A stretch of 64,000 bases of DNA from positions 1,564,340-1,628,339 of the forward strand of contig VJWN01000001.1 of the NCBI GenBank assembly GCA_007644065.1. Reading direction: 5' to 3'. Position 1 is the first letter of the stretch. Each line of letters begins with the position of its first letter. Made by a program: the position numbers and the translations under genes. Positions 1 through 11,923 of the stretch are shown here, in pieces. This DNA is from Margaritispora aquatica. Taxonomy: Eukaryota; Ascomycota; Leotiomycetes; Helotiales; Discinellaceae. The notes beneath the pieces are model-generated. The model had not been told where the DNA came from and made no database searches. It saw only the letters and a program-made list of their open reading frames with translations.

Positions 1-130
1 CGAAGAGAGACATTACGTTTTTTTTTTTCATTCGTTTCTCGATAGTTTAACAATCACAAACAATACACAACTGAACTATTACAACCGACAGCACTTGTCC
101 AACATAAACACCTTGAACGCCACCCATAAC

Positions 131-1429
131 CTAATCCTCATAAACAGTCTTACCACTCATTCCTTTAGTAAGCAACTTACGCTGAGGTCTTGAAGATCTA
201 GTACGTCCTCTCAAGCGAGCAGCAATCGTATCTCCCTCAACCTCAGGCTCTGCCTCCTCACTAGCAGCAACAGAAGAGGCCGTTTCGCCAACGCTTATCT
301 CAGTCGTATTCTCACCATCACCCAAAGCACCTCCAGCGGGCAGCTCTTCACCATCCCAACCAGCTGCCAAACCCGCCTCGTTCTGCTCCATGAAAACACG
401 GATCTCCTCCTCATCACCCAATATACCGCCAGCAGGCAGCTCTCTACCATCCCTACCCGCCGCCAACATCTCTTCATTCTGTTCCATGAAAACAGGAATC
501 TCCTCCCCATCACCTAATGCACCTCCAGCAAGCAACTCTCCATCATCCCAAGCAGCCGCCAACATCATCGCGCTCTGCTCCATGAAAACGGGAATCTCTC
601 CTAACACCTCTGCATTATGCTCTTTCCGGATTTTCTGCTTGACTCTACACGTAAGATCTGGATCGCGCGCAATATAGATTGGCTCGACTTGCACAGGTTT
701 CTGCATCAGGCGATCGCAAAGATCATCCACGTACCAACCCGGGACACCGCGTTCCTCTAGCTCAATCAAGCCGTTCTTCCACTTAAGTCTCTCCTCGCTA
801 CTCGTCAGGAACGGGGTGCTCGGGTTCATGTCACGCGTGTTGACGAGGTCGACGTACACGATGATGTTCTCGCTGATTTCAACTTCCAATTCCTCGCCGG
901 TGTCGAGGTCGGTGATGTCTAGCTTGTCCTCGTAGAGATGGTGGATGCGTTGTTTGCCCTGCTTGTTGAAGTATTCGTGGATCTGCTGGTCGTATTCCCT
1001 CTCGATGGACACGATGTAGCCCCATGCTTCGATACCGTTGGGATATCGATTGTTGGGAAGTAATACGTCGCCTGAGAGGAGGTATAGGTCTTTCGATGAA
1101 GGAGCTCCGTCGAGACGATCATATGCCAATCGCAGGTTTGGGAGGCCTTTGAAGACCTGTTAGCTGGTTCTTGGGGAGTGACGAGAGAGTGTGTGAGATG
1201 GAAAGATGGAAAGATGAAAAGACGTACCTTTTTCATTGATATGCCATTGCCAGCCACGTATTTTGGAAGCTCGACCAACCATTGTAAAGGGAAACAAAGC
1301 CACGAATTCATCGATGGAGTAATGGTTCCCGTAGATGAAATACAGCGATGTGTTGTACTGCTCCTCTGGAGGTAACTCCGCTGTCACCAGCGCAGGTCTA
1401 GCAGACCGGGAGATCTGAGCCATACTCAT
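131..1429 (-). CDS. Unknown protein with three 32-residue repeats
   Basis: Two-exon model: exon 1 is 1429-1228 and exon 2 is 1146-131, giving about 405 residues. The donor is GTACGT after the codons for NEK. The acceptor is an AAAG just downstream of a CTAAC branch-like site, giving the junction NEK-GLPNLR in frame. The N-terminal two thirds looks like an ordinary folded domain (YGNHYSIDEF near the start, then a stretch rich in charged and aromatic residues), but I do not recognise the family. Residues about 251-346 are three near-identical 32-residue repeats starting E-I-x-V-F-M-E-Q and rich in Gly, Ala, Glu and Asp. The tail is basic (RLRGRTRSSRPQRK), which could be a nuclear signal. No signal peptide or membrane segment is seen. 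The start is the first ATG of the open frame; a second Met lies two codons in. Function unknown. Confidence 0.65.
311..598 (-). repeat. Three tandem 96-bp coding repeats
   Basis: The block containing ccatgaaaac recurs with exact 96-bp spacing (its atg at 390, 486 and 582). Each unit encodes 32 residues, so the array keeps the reading frame of the host gene. The copies differ by scattered substitutions, which suggests an older duplication or a repeat that can change copy number between strains. Confidence 0.9.
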
Positions 1430-3165
1430 GATAGCGATTTGCGAGTGACTCCTGTCTGGGTGGAAGATCTGTACTGCGACGATTTTCGAGAATGCCGAGA
1501 ATTACGTTCGAGGACAAAATGCTTTGACAGACGAGATAAGATATCAGCTAATCCGAGTAATAAGGCACTGATGCTTGAATCGTTTTCGAGGCGGACGAAG
1601 CAGTGTGTGGTAATACTGAAGCTGCTTGTTGTGTTTTGTAATCCCAAAGATGATGTGTGAACAAGGGCCAAGCAGCCTTCGTCGCGAGGCAGCAGAAAGG
1701 CGCTAAGAGCACACACAAGAATCTCGAGAAGCCGCAGGTAATCTCGGCGAAACTTAGAGACACGAAAGAACTTCAAAGAGTAGCTCAACGTGCAGTTTCA
1801 TACACTTGTTACCTTGTAGTGTTGCTGGTTACCCCCCTACTTTAGCGAATTCTCGCTTACGGGGATTGATGCTGCTTGTCATCAACTGCACCAACGGGAT
1901 TTTTTTATAGCGGTTGTAGTCTCTCCTTTGTATTAGACAAAGGGTTCAAGCCCCTTGAACTTCAGCAGAACAAGTATCGAGTCTTTCCGCACCTACGATA
2001 TTCTACGACATACCAAAAGGAATTAAGCATGGTAAACCGAAGGCAATAAACATTTCCAAAAATCACTTTCCAATTTTTTCACCGCAACCTTACGAATACA
2101 TACCCATGGCAATCTAAGCTGATTAAGGTTTGCAAGTCTGAATTTCTTGACGCCCTCACAGAGCTTGCAGGGTCACCAATTCCCATTTGTGTTTCGAAGC
2201 CTTACTAAGTTCTGGACCTTACTGGCAGATGTTTGCCCATCAGCTTCACCGTAATGAATCTAGACGTATGCACAAGATCCAGGCCAAATTGATGATCTAT
2301 AACTAAACTACTCAGTCTCTATGTTGATTAACCTATCTTTCTACCTCATCTCTTGACTTTAGATTTGCTTGATAGGTTACGTGTAATACAAAGCTCAGCA
2401 ATGCCAGCAGAGCGCAGACAACCACATCCAAAAGGCAAAACAATAAGGCATGTGAATACATTAAACGTGGTTGCAGATGAGATTAAAACCCTAAATTATA
2501 TGCTAAATTGCGTCGATAAATGTATAGAACATAGGAGAAGCATGCCGTCAATACATTTCCTGCCATTTTCATCATGCATGTCCATCCTTCACTCTGCTCC
2601 ATCTAGCTGAAGCTGGCCTTCCTTCAAACCCCTTGAGACTCGCAGATACATAGAACAGAATTTTAGAAGATGAGGCTCATGCCGAAAGAAAAATCAGGTA
2701 CGAATGACAGTCGATTACTCATGACTAGCCAATTTCATTAGTGACCTGGTAGTAATGTGACGGAAATCTCCTGCCTCAATGAACGACAAAGACATACCTT
2801 ATGTTTATATCGTAAATCGCGACGAATGTGTCAAATAAATCATGGAGGTTTCGTGTTGTGTTGGTTGAAAAGATGAAAGGCTTCGAAACTTCAGTCGCAG
2901 AGGTGCAGACGTGGTTTGCAAACGTCATATCGTGAAGTCCTCCCAATTGTATCTCTGCAGAATATCTGCTTCAAGTCAGTATTGTCTTCCAAGTAACAAG
3001 AATCGGTCCAGATTTCTCACCAAACATTAACTGAAGTGTCACAGCCTCCCATTGATCTTCAAACGGCCAAACCTGTGTTCCGAAAAGGCTATGAGAGAAA
3101 GGCCACTAGATAGAAACAAGGGACAGGATTGCCAGTGATTTTCGTGAGCAAACAAAGTCCTTCGC
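1430..3165. other. Intergenic, no gene supported
   Basis: This is the 5' side of the repeat protein and the 3' side of the next minus-strand gene. The open frames here (up to 120 codons at 1426-1788) show no recognisable domain, overlap one another, and several lack an ATG. A tRNA T-arm-like string near 1945-1965 has no matching acceptor or anticodon arm. I see nothing else. Confidence 0.5.
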
Positions 3166-3982
3166 CTACGCCATCTCAGTTTTCTCCTTGCCCTGTCTCT
3201 CCTCGTTCTCGGCGTCGAAAAACATGATATCGATTTCCATATTGTGGTGAACATTAGCGTATATAGGCTCGATCTTCCTACGTGTCCCATTGCTATCTTC
3301 GAAGCCGACAAGTCGGGCGTTGGGTCGATGAAGACCATGCATGCCATGGCTGAAGATACCTTGAAAACTTCTTCTAATGTATGCTCCAGTATCCTTGGGC
3401 ATGATCCCTACTCGGAGACGATGCTTGTCAGGATAGGAGTTTGAAGTGGCATTTTTAAGTCTAAACTCGACCGTTTTTGGCCGAACTTCGAAGCGCGTTC
3501 TTAGTTCGTATTCACAGCCCTCGCTGGTGTTGGCATCGATAGTGGCATCGGTATCACAGCCATCGTCATCAATTGTCTCTGTATTGGCGTGTTGCTGGTC
3601 TTCCTTGTTCTGGAGAATTGCCTTCTTGGAGTGAGCACGGTTGGCTCGTCGAGTACGTTTGCGAGGTGGTTCGAGAGTCTCAACCGGTTGCTTGTTTGGG
3701 CTGCGAATGGGTTTTACTCGCTTCAGAACAGTGGTTCTCTTCCCAGGGTGAGGTTTCCCACTAATACCTGTCAACTCCTGGCGTGGTGGTGAATTTTGAT
3801 GCAAGGCTCTCCACGATTCCCCGAATACTTAATCATGAAGTAGGTGTTCAGGAAGTGGATTGTGCTTACGAGAGATGACGACCGCTTGCGTAGACTATGA
3901 AATTTATTTTTCGGCTAGATTCTGACATTTGAATTGATAATTCTAGATCCATGTTGCAAACTGTATCTGATGTATATGCCAT
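3166..3982 (-). CDS. Unknown basic protein, probably nuclear
   Basis: The long open frame 3804-3166 has no ATG near its start, so an upstream exon is needed. I place exon 1 at 3982-3870 (ATG in ACAATGG context, 37 codons plus 2 nt, donor GTAAGC) and exon 2 at 3808-3166, with a 61-nt intron whose acceptor is GAG; the frame is kept. The product is about 251 residues. The first exon encodes MAYTSDTVC and onward. The middle carries a strongly basic cluster (PPRKRTRRANR) followed by an acidic DDDGCD patch, and the C-terminal half looks folded (RRSFQGIFSHG, IEPIYANV). I do not recognise a family. A TATATATA box lies about 70 bp upstream of the ATG, which supports the chosen start. The acceptor is the weakest part of the model. 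Confidence 0.55.
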
Positions 3983-4050
3983 TGTGTATGACAGTTTTTT
4001 TACTCAATTTCCCGGAGAAACAGCAGATAAAAGAAGATGGGAGAGATTGG

Positions 4051-4058
4051 TATATATA
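4051..4058 (-). promoter_or_regulatory. TATA box of the unknown basic protein gene
   Basis: A TATATATA run lies about 70 bp upstream of the proposed ATG at 3982, with a pyrimidine-rich stretch between them on the minus strand. Spacing and context fit a fungal core promoter. Confidence 0.5.
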
Positions 4059-4099
4059 GCTCGAGGGATTTTTAAAATATACTAGTGTTTTTGGCACGT

Positions 4100-5656
4100 A
4101 TTGCCGTGCTAATTCTACTAGATTTTATAAGAGAACACCAATTGGTTTGGCTGGGCTCTCGCTTAGCTAGCTTAGCTAGACAGCATTTGTGACATCACTA
4201 CAAAATTGAAATAATGTTCATTAACCCCTCCAGGACCTACAAGAAGAAAGAATTAGGAGAAAATGTCTCAATAAACTAGTCAAGGTGGAGAATGTTCGGC
4301 CTCAAGGAGAGAACTTTCTTATGGGTCAGAGAGGAAGTCTGTTACCAACAAAGCCATGAAGTTAAATTGCACGAAATTAGCCGGTCGGATTCTTAAGTCT
4401 CTCGTCGACAAGAAGAGAAGAGACAAAGCAATCTTCTAGGCTCTTGAAAATTTTCTCAGCTATTCTAAATGATCCCAAACATAGGTGCATAAATTCAAAG
4501 GCTCCTTCGACGGACAAAATCGCCATTTAAGGTTCAAGCAGTCTAGTGGGAGTTCTGAGACCAACAGGATCTCATTTGCCCTGCGGAAAATTTTCTATTT
4601 CAAATCATACACTGTATTCATTCTCTTCCTATCTCGATCAAATTCTGTGGATAATGAGGGCGTTAATCTACGCTCTAGTGTTAATGAAGCGGGCCTAGTC
4701 CGCAATTTTGGTCGTTCGTAGTGTTTTATGGGCGAGTATTAGTTACTTCAATTCTTTTTTGTGGTCTGATTTGGCCACTGGGTGCTAAGATCAGATTGTA
4801 TACGAAACTAGTGTTAGTCTCAAAATTAAGAATTTGACTGGACCATAACTATGTTGCGTCTCCTGCGACTTCTAGAGTTGTCAACCGATCAAGTAAAATG
4901 CGAAAACGGTTGGACATTCGCCGAGCTTTAGGTTAGACTGCCCTATAAAATGGTAGGTGTCATCACATTATCACCCTGCTTTCAAATTACGCAGCAAGAG
5001 TGGTCGCCTGGCTTATTTACTGTACCAAAGCACTCACCTCTGTTCTTCGCATGGTCGGGGTTAGATACTATCAGGTTTTTCATACGCTAACCTCTTGGGT
5101 ATAGGTAGAGCTATGGATGTTGTGGCATAAAGTAAGTCAACATACTTACATACCATACAGAATAAATCATATAATATCATAACACGGTTATTCTGGTGCC
5201 AATAGTAGATGTATCACTACGGAGATTGTCGGATACTGTTCGAATTAAGGGAAATAGGCCCTTAATTACATGTACGAATATGTACTAAGGACAGATGGCT
5301 TTTGTATCAAAATAGAGAGGTACGACGCTAATGAATACTCCACAGACCATAATTCTTTAGCTTGGGGTATATAAACCTGCTAGATCTTGCAGATACTCTA
5401 TTTTGTGACAACCCTACAGCCACGAGATAAAACTCAATCTTCTTGGGCAAAATATCATAATTAGATGAAGCACGTTGAACTTGGGTGAGATACAATTGTT
5501 CATACGAACAATTCTGATATCATCTGAATCAGTAGTATTATACAACATCTTCATGCTACAGACAGCATTGGTAGCTGCATCTATCATCAATCGCTTCATC
5601 AGGAACGCGCTTCAGTTAGATGATAAGCAGGAGTGCACCAGATCAACTTTTACGCA
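4100..5656. other. Gene-free AT-rich stretch
   Basis: No frame longer than about 95 codons and no recognisable protein fragment on either strand. The 95-codon plus-strand frame at 5475-5762 overlaps the last thioesterase exon in antisense. The composition is visibly AT-rich. It could be old, decayed sequence, but no terminal repeats or transposase traces are visible. Confidence 0.5.
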
Positions 5657-6368
5657 TCATAGCTTCGACTTTGATACTAGAAGTTTCTGCAGTCCTTGTT
5701 TGAGTCTGTCGTCCATGCCTTGCGCAGCTGGTTGCCCAGTCCCTCGATCAACAAAGACATGAATGATCTCCCCCACGGATTTGACTTCTTCAACTCCACG
5801 CTCAAACAGAGCAACTTCATAAGTGACACTACTCTTCCCTAGCTTGTTGACTCGAAGACCCAGTTCCGCGACGGCCGGAAAAGCAATGGAACCGAAAAAG
5901 TCACTTTTGTAGGAAACAAAAAGTCAGCCCGTGATCAATAGCAGTTATCTTGAAAAGATATTTCTTAGAGATCTCTCACCCATGCGAATGAACTACTAGG
6001 CCATATTGTGTAGACGTAGGCGGGTTCAATCCGCACTCCTCGATTAGATATGTGTTAACCACTGAATCATACCTGTTGGCAAGTTAGCGGATGATCGTCA
6101 AAAGATTTCCTTACTTACAAGAAATTATAAATTCTTGGTAGGCAGTCAGCAAAAGTTTCAGCAAGAGGTGAGAATCAAGACACTCGAGGAAACATACGAG
6201 TTGTTCATATGATCGTACATATCATTATCCGACCTTGACTATCAATTAACTTTCATCACGGGAAATAGGACAGGACGGGGATGTAGCTAACCACCGAGTC
6301 CGAAAGTCCTTGATATATCCGTAGTCTCCTCTGAGCCTAAGCTTTAAGTCTTTGATCCCGTTGGACAT
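5657..6368 (-). CDS. Hotdog-fold (4HBT-type) acyl-CoA thioesterase-like protein
   Basis: Found only by splicing: exons 6368-6292, 6233-6198, 6133-6119, 6072-5980 and 5903-5657 join in frame to a 155-residue protein. The N-terminal part has the family signature RTRWSDNDMYDHMNNSIY, with candidate active-site Asp in D28-N-D30 and His34-x-Asn36. The C-terminal part has the hotdog strands LGKSSVTYEVALFE and GEIIHVFVDRGTG. Homologues are small homomultimeric enzymes that hydrolyse acyl-CoA thioesters; the substrate cannot be told from sequence. Every junction is GT-AG with compatible phase, several with CTGAC or CTAAC branch sites. The third exon is only 15 nt and encodes the core of IYNFL. The start ATG at 6368 precedes SNGIKDLK. 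The gene is divergent from the pseudouridine synthase, with a 760-bp shared upstream region. Confidence 0.85.
6119..6133 (-). other. 15-nt microexon of the thioesterase gene
   Basis: Bounded by CCAAG on the 5' side and GTAAGTAAGG on the 3' side, with introns of 64 nt upstream and 46 nt downstream. It contributes one nucleotide, four codons and two nucleotides, and its inclusion restores the expected family spacing NNS-IYNFL-YDS. Because it is a multiple of three, skipping it would still give an open protein lacking five residues beside the active site. Confidence 0.75.
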
Positions 6369-7128
6369 CGCAGCTGATCATGCACTGCTGTGTTGCTATG
6401 GCACTAGTTCGTATAACTGAGATGCCTCTGAATCATGGGACTTGGCAAATATCTAAGAGATCTGTAGATTGGATACAAGATTGATGATTGATGGGCTTAG
6501 TGGGCATCAGCCAAGACTGCTAACTGCTAACTGCTTACTGCTTACTGTGCGAGTGGATTGAGGATTGAGGAGATGAAACAAGGTTCAAGATAATACTTTA
6601 CGGAGGTAAAGTAAAGAAGAAGCGGGAAATTAGGAATGTCCCTCAAGCCTCCAGAGATGGGGATCGCTGGTTCGACCGGGTAGTCGGTTTGATGTCCTTG
6701 ATTACTCGATTCCTCGGTTGAACAGAGCGGGCTGGCGATTATGAAGTGTGGCTTTGATGGGGATGGGGCTGGGGCTGAGGCTGGGCAAGCGAAACTTCTT
6801 TTACCGCCTTAATTGATAGCCGCATCGCCGAGATTCTGCCGCATCCGTGCACATGCATGGCATAAGGTAAGGCATTGGCACGCATGTGCATCGATTTTAA
6901 TTTTCGAAAGTATCGCCAACCATCGATCAAAGTCCACCTGCTATATCGCACTGCATCTTGAAGGAAATTGCCCCATCCCACCACGCACTTCACAAGACGA
7001 AGAAGACGAAGATCTTGCAAATAGTACCGTGCGCCTTTTGACTTCGCAGACAGAGTGAACGACTCAAGGTCCCGCTGGCTCCCTCTGCGAGAGTCATAGC
7101 GCTGCTGGCCAGTCGCCGTCAGACTACA
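6369..7128. promoter_or_regulatory. Divergent promoter region
   Basis: The 760 bp between the divergent thioesterase and pseudouridine synthase starts. Contains a short G-rich run near 6758-6785 (ggggatggggctgggg). The 137-codon minus-strand frame at 6739-7152 has no recognisable domain and overlaps the next gene's start. No clear TATA box. Confidence 0.4.
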
Positions 7129-8639
7129 ATGGCAATGATAGAAATCGCACAACCAACATCCTATCCGCCATTAGAGGAAAAGCGACCATTCAAGGAGGCT
7201 GCTCCGGTTCTTGGTGAGTTCCCCTTGCTCCACTGATTGATTCTGCGGAAGCACCCTCCGAAATCTTCTGAGCTCAAGACAGTAAACTAACCAGTGTCAT
7301 AGTCACCCCCTCAGACCCGTGGCCTCGTCCGTACTACAAGGAGAACGGCCTAAGGCGTGTAGCTCCATATCATTACACTTACAATACATATTGCAAGCAA
7401 AGATGGCGAGGAAGGGAGCTTTTAGAAATATTTGCAAGCGAATTTAGAGATAGGCCGCTTGCTTACTATGTATGTCGCACGGCTGCGTATCACAATAAAC
7501 GCTGACCAGCATAGAAAGATGCCATAGAAAAGGGCGCTGTGGTTGTCAATGGTAAGCCTGTTGAGTCGACGGCGCATATTGTCAAAAATGGCGATGTTAT
7601 TTCCCATACTTTGCACAGGCATGAGCCGCCTGTGACAGCGCTACCTATTGGAATCTTGCACGAGGACGATGACATGATTGTGATCAATAAGCCTTCTGGC
7701 GTTCCTGTGCACCCAGCGGGACGATACAATTATAATTCCGTCATTGAAATCATGAGAGCGGAGCGTGGCCATGGCTGGAATCCACTTCCTTGCAATAGAT
7801 TGGATCGATTGACCAGTGGAGTAATGTTTATTGGGAAGCATGCAAAAGCAGCCGAAGAACTGAGCTTACAGATATCTTCCAGAACCGTTCGCAAAGAATA
7901 CATCGCACGAGTCGAAGGAGAGTTCCCTGACGGTGAGGTGGTGTGCAACATGCCTATCTTACAGATATCTCCAAAGCTTGGCCTGAACCGAGTACGAGCA
8001 AATGGAAAAAGTGCTCGAACTGTTTTCAAAAAGCTCGCTTATTATCCACCCATTAGCGATACTGAGGAAGGAGGGTCATCAAATGAAGTCGAAGATTCTG
8101 GAACTGGAACAGAGATTAACAAGAAAGGATATTCTATTGTCAGATGCCTCCCTGTAACAGGGAGAACCCATCAACTGCGTGTTCACCTTCAGTTCCTAGG
8201 TCACCCGATTGGAAATGATCCCATCTATTCAAACAGACGTGTCTGGGGAGCAAATCTAGGAGCAAATGATGAAGATGCCACACAAGACACTGACGAAGAT
8301 ATCATTACCAGACTTTCAAGAATGGGTAAAGAAGAGGTGGCGGATGCTGTCGCATATCATGATGAAATGGTTGATGAATATAACAAGAAGAAAGCCGAGA
8401 AAATGTCTGGTGAAGTGTGTGAGATCTGTCAAACACCACTCTACACGGATCCTGGCGAGCAGGAACTTTCCCTATGGTTGCATAGTCTCAGGTATGAAGA
8501 TGCCGGAGGAGCATGGAGTTATGTCTCCCCACTTCCATCATGGGCTCTCCCTCCCAAAGGACGAGAAGGACCAACCGAAGTTGGAGGAATGGAGGCTCTT
8601 GTCGAAGCTGTAAAGGATGAGAATCCAGAAATCGCGTAG
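7129..8639 (+). CDS. tRNA pseudouridine synthase, RluA family (Pus8/Pus9 type)
   Basis: Three exons, 7129-7213, 7303-7469 and 7515-8639, give 458 residues. Exons 1-2 carry the characteristic N-terminal region of fungal Rib2/Pus8-Pus9 proteins (YYKENGLRRVAPYHYTYNTY, RWRGRELLEIFASEFRDRPLAYY), which is S4-like. Exon 3 holds the RluA catalytic domain with CNRLDRLTSG, where the Asp is the nucleophile, and a GRTHQLRVHLQFLGHPIGND block. The C-terminal part has VCEICQTPLYTDPGEQELSLWLH, a Cys-containing tail usual in this group. Yeast members isomerise U32 of cytoplasmic or mitochondrial tRNAs. There is no deaminase domain after it, unlike yeast Rib2, so a role in riboflavin synthesis is not supported. 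Subcellular location cannot be decided; no obvious mitochondrial presequence. Confidence 0.9.
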
Positions 8640-9814
8640 TGGCCCATATTGTCTGTGAAGCTTCATGCGAGAATATAAAATTTTTAAGCGGATTGTCCCG
8701 CTTCTTAAAACCTTGGGCATTTTTGTTGTTTAGTAAACACTCGAGTATTGGAAAGCAGGTAAGATTAAAAGATGAGGGCGAGGTGATGAACGGATCAGAC
8801 TTCCGATGCTTAGTCAAAACGAGCTTCTCATTAACACTGCCACATCTCCAAACTGTGCAAAACCTAACAAATTTGACTACTTTGAACTTTAAAAAACTAC
8901 TAACGGAACACTCATGCGACCACTGCTACTTCCCGTTGGCCCATTGATTCATACAACCAAGAGGTCGGGCATTCCTCATGACTCTTGTCTCGCAGCCACA
9001 GAAACGAAGATGGGCAAATCCTGTGATGGGGATGAAGATCGGGGGGTTGGAGGCCCTTTTGGGTTCTCTAGGGAAGCATAACCAAGTCCAAGCTTGCAGA
9101 TTCAGGGTCCGCTGAGAGGCCATAGCGTGGAGCTTTGAGTGTGCCAAATGTGGTGCGGCTTAGTGGAATTTATACTTCCTCGAAAAGAGCGGGATCGGCA
9201 ATAGAAGTATCTCGGATTTCTCGAAATCCCTTTAACCATGGGGGCCTACCACGCGTTCCACCGCCTTCGAGGGGTTACTTCCATGAACACTGGTTGGAGC
9301 CAATTCAAACTTGCTACTAGTGGTTTCGCAGTACTGGGAATCCCATAATCTTGATTGTGATTTGACTTTGTGACAGCAGCTAGTGGAAAGTCTATTTGAC
9401 GATTGTACCACTGACTTTCCGATCGATATTTCTTTCAAGTCTTCAAAGGTTCGACCTCAAACCTTTGCAGTCCATGTTTAAACTCACTTGGAGTTACTTC
9501 AACATTCCCACCAACCAACCAAGCTTAGGTATCGCGGCAGTGTCCGTGGCCGCGAGACAACCTTTCTTATGTCTTACCTTAAGAACTACGTCCGCCTCCG
9601 AGAATTATATTATTATCTGGCTATCACCTTCACCCTCTTGCCCACCATTTAGAGACACATATCAGCATCGGATCCAATCACATTGATCTTCACTTCTAGA
9701 ATACATATTGATCCATACATCAAGGACCAGGACTGGAATTTTCCGGACTTGACGTGACGATATTGTGACCCTTCACAGGATTGCAAGCGCCAGAAGCGCC
9801 GTGATCATCGGAGC
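8640..9814. other. Upstream region of the bZIP gene
   Basis: No supported gene. Several short frames (up to 102 codons, some lacking ATG) occur on both strands without recognisable domains. The last few hundred bases probably hold the bZIP 5' leader; a CT-rich stretch lies around 9620-9680. Confidence 0.4.
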
Positions 9815-11923
9815 ATGTCCGACGACAAGCGCATATACCTCGACTCTAGAGAGTCTGACGATGGAATAGGCGAGGACGCCGACGTCTCAGTTACAAAGCC
9901 AGCGCCGAAGCGCCGAGGTAGGATGCTCACCATCAATACCTACCCCTCCAAGCATCTATATAGCGTGTGTCTGACATTGCATAGCCTCACGTGCAGGAAC
10001 GCGGAGTGTGGCATCATTAACACCAGAGCAGCTGGCTCGGAAGAGGGCCAATGATCGAGAGGCACAAAGGTCTATTCGACAGCGGACCAAAAACCACATT
10101 GAAGACCTTGAACGGCGCATTCAGGATCTCTCTGGTGAACATGAAGAGAAAAACATTGAGAATTTGCAGCGCCGTAACTCTGAGTTAGAGGAGGAGTTGC
10201 GGCAGTTGAAAGAAATGCTAGGCCGGCCAGAGATCAATATTGCATCGTCAGCTTCTTCCGCTTCATCTCCAGATTTGACACCTCTGTCCTGTAAGTCAAT
10301 TGTCGATACATTGTTAAGCTGCACATGCGATGATTCAAGGATGACCCGCTTAACCGAGCGTCCATTATTTGTAATGACTGCTCCTTTCGTTATTCTTGAT
10401 ACTTCATTAGATATATTACTGATACTTGCTTTTTATAGCAAGATACGGCATGGAAGTCCTAGGAGAATCGCATCCATACCAATACAACCACCAATGGAGC
10501 ACACCAAATCCATTCACAGGAGGCTATTCACCATCTCCTACTTCTAGTGCTGGTGATTTACTGTCTTCACTAGCCCCTGACTACTCAAGCATCAACGCCA
10601 AATATGTGGCGCCCAGTAGTGGCGTTGACACATTCAACATGAGTGTCAGTCTTGCGGACATGACAAGCCCCCTTCCATCAATAGTGTCCTCTAATTCACC
10701 AAGGACCAGAGGGCCAGGATATTCTCGACCGAACTTCGGCCGGAGCAGATCATACCCTAATGGAAGATTAGGCATGCTTTGCTATTCACAAGGTCGAACT
10801 ACTGCTAATATCAGGAACAGGTCAACCTTCATCATCATCATATCAGTCTGGATTCCCGACACTGGCATCAACTAGAATAATTGGGGCAATGAACAGTACG
10901 CCATGCACTTCCATTACGAGCCACCCAATACCCGCAGCAATGTCGCCTCTGATGATGAATGGGATTAATCAGCCCTTGATTCCAGAACACCCAATATCGC
11001 CAGCACTAGGACTTGCCTCACCGGCCATGAAACTGAGTGTCAATACAAGCCAGCCAATGTCTCCAGGAATGGAGCCTGTGATGATGAGTGGGAACCCTAT
11101 GATTGGAGGAGGTATGGGAATGAGCCATATGTCGATGTCGATGCCGATGCAAGCAGACGCAGTTACCTACGACCTGCCAACTCGAACAAATGAGCCGCCT
11201 TCTCTCCCAGCTTGGGAAATACCTCTTCGCTTTCTCGCGCCATCCGGACCTGTGGACAACATCCTGGTTAGTTTGCTTCAGCAACAGAGAGGTGGAGCCG
11301 TAAATGGCACCTCACCACCAATTCCATCTTCGCCTAGCCTGAGAGCTCTCGTGAATCCGGAGCAGTCCAATTCTGTCCACCCAGTGTCGGCCGTAATCGC
11401 AAACCTGCTTCAGCGCACGACTCTTCGTTCTTTGCCCGAGAAAATCGGTGCCATGTTAGTGGTTTATTCTCTGGTTCAGTGGCAAATCTCTCCATCCCAG
11501 GAAACTTACAATAAAATTCCGGATTGGTTTGTACCCAGAGCGTCACAACATTTCACTGCCCACCCTGTTTGGACAACTTTGGTGAGTGTCTTTATTTTCC
11601 TACCTAACACATATGCTGATTCACGATAGATCGCTTGGGGCAAGCTGAGAGATACAGTTATTGGAAACCAACAACGCTACGCGACCGAGGATTTTGAGCA
11701 CATCTACACTGCGAGTCTCAATCTGAATTGGCCATACCGTGAATTGGACGCCTTATCATTTGAGGGCAATGATGTCAAAGCGTCGGACGCTTTTGTGCGA
11801 CATGCCATGAACCTTTCGAACTGGAGTCTGGATGAGCCTTTTCAGCGAGCATATCCGGAGTTGCGGGAAACTTGCAAATTCACTGAGTTCCCTTTGTCCA
11901 CAATGGGTGGAAATGTTCAGTGA
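9815..11923 (+). CDS. bZIP transcription factor with DUF3425 domain
   Basis: Five exons: 9815-9917, 9997-10290, 10439-10771, 10815-11581 and 11630-11923, giving 596 residues. Exon 2 holds the bZIP: basic region ARKRANDREAQRSIRQR followed by leucine-zipper heptads (LERRIQDL, LQRRNSELEEELRQL). The middle is Ser/Pro/Met-rich and low in complexity (for example MSHMSMSMPMQ), like an activation region. The C-terminal part is the DUF3425 domain (PEKIGAMLVVYSLVQWQ, PRASQHFTAHPVWTTL) continuing into exon 5 (NWSLDEPFQRAYPELR). This architecture is common in filamentous ascomycetes, where members affect stress and secondary metabolism; the target genes here are unknown. The intron at 10772-10814 has a GC donor (see findings). 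All phases agree. ATG 9815 is the first in frame. Confidence 0.88.

Noticed and set aside
1905..1975. Possible tRNA: aaggg-ttcaagc-cccct T-arm
   Set aside because: The T-arm pairs perfectly, but the 3' acceptor strand (gaacttc) has no partner upstream and no anticodon arm can be drawn.
5475..5762. 95-codon plus-strand frame
   Set aside because: Antisense to the last thioesterase exon, whose minus-strand product matches a known family.
6015..6045. tRNA-like gcgggttcaatccgc
   Set aside because: The T-stem mispairs with standard loop numbering, and the sequence lies within a coding exon of the thioesterase.
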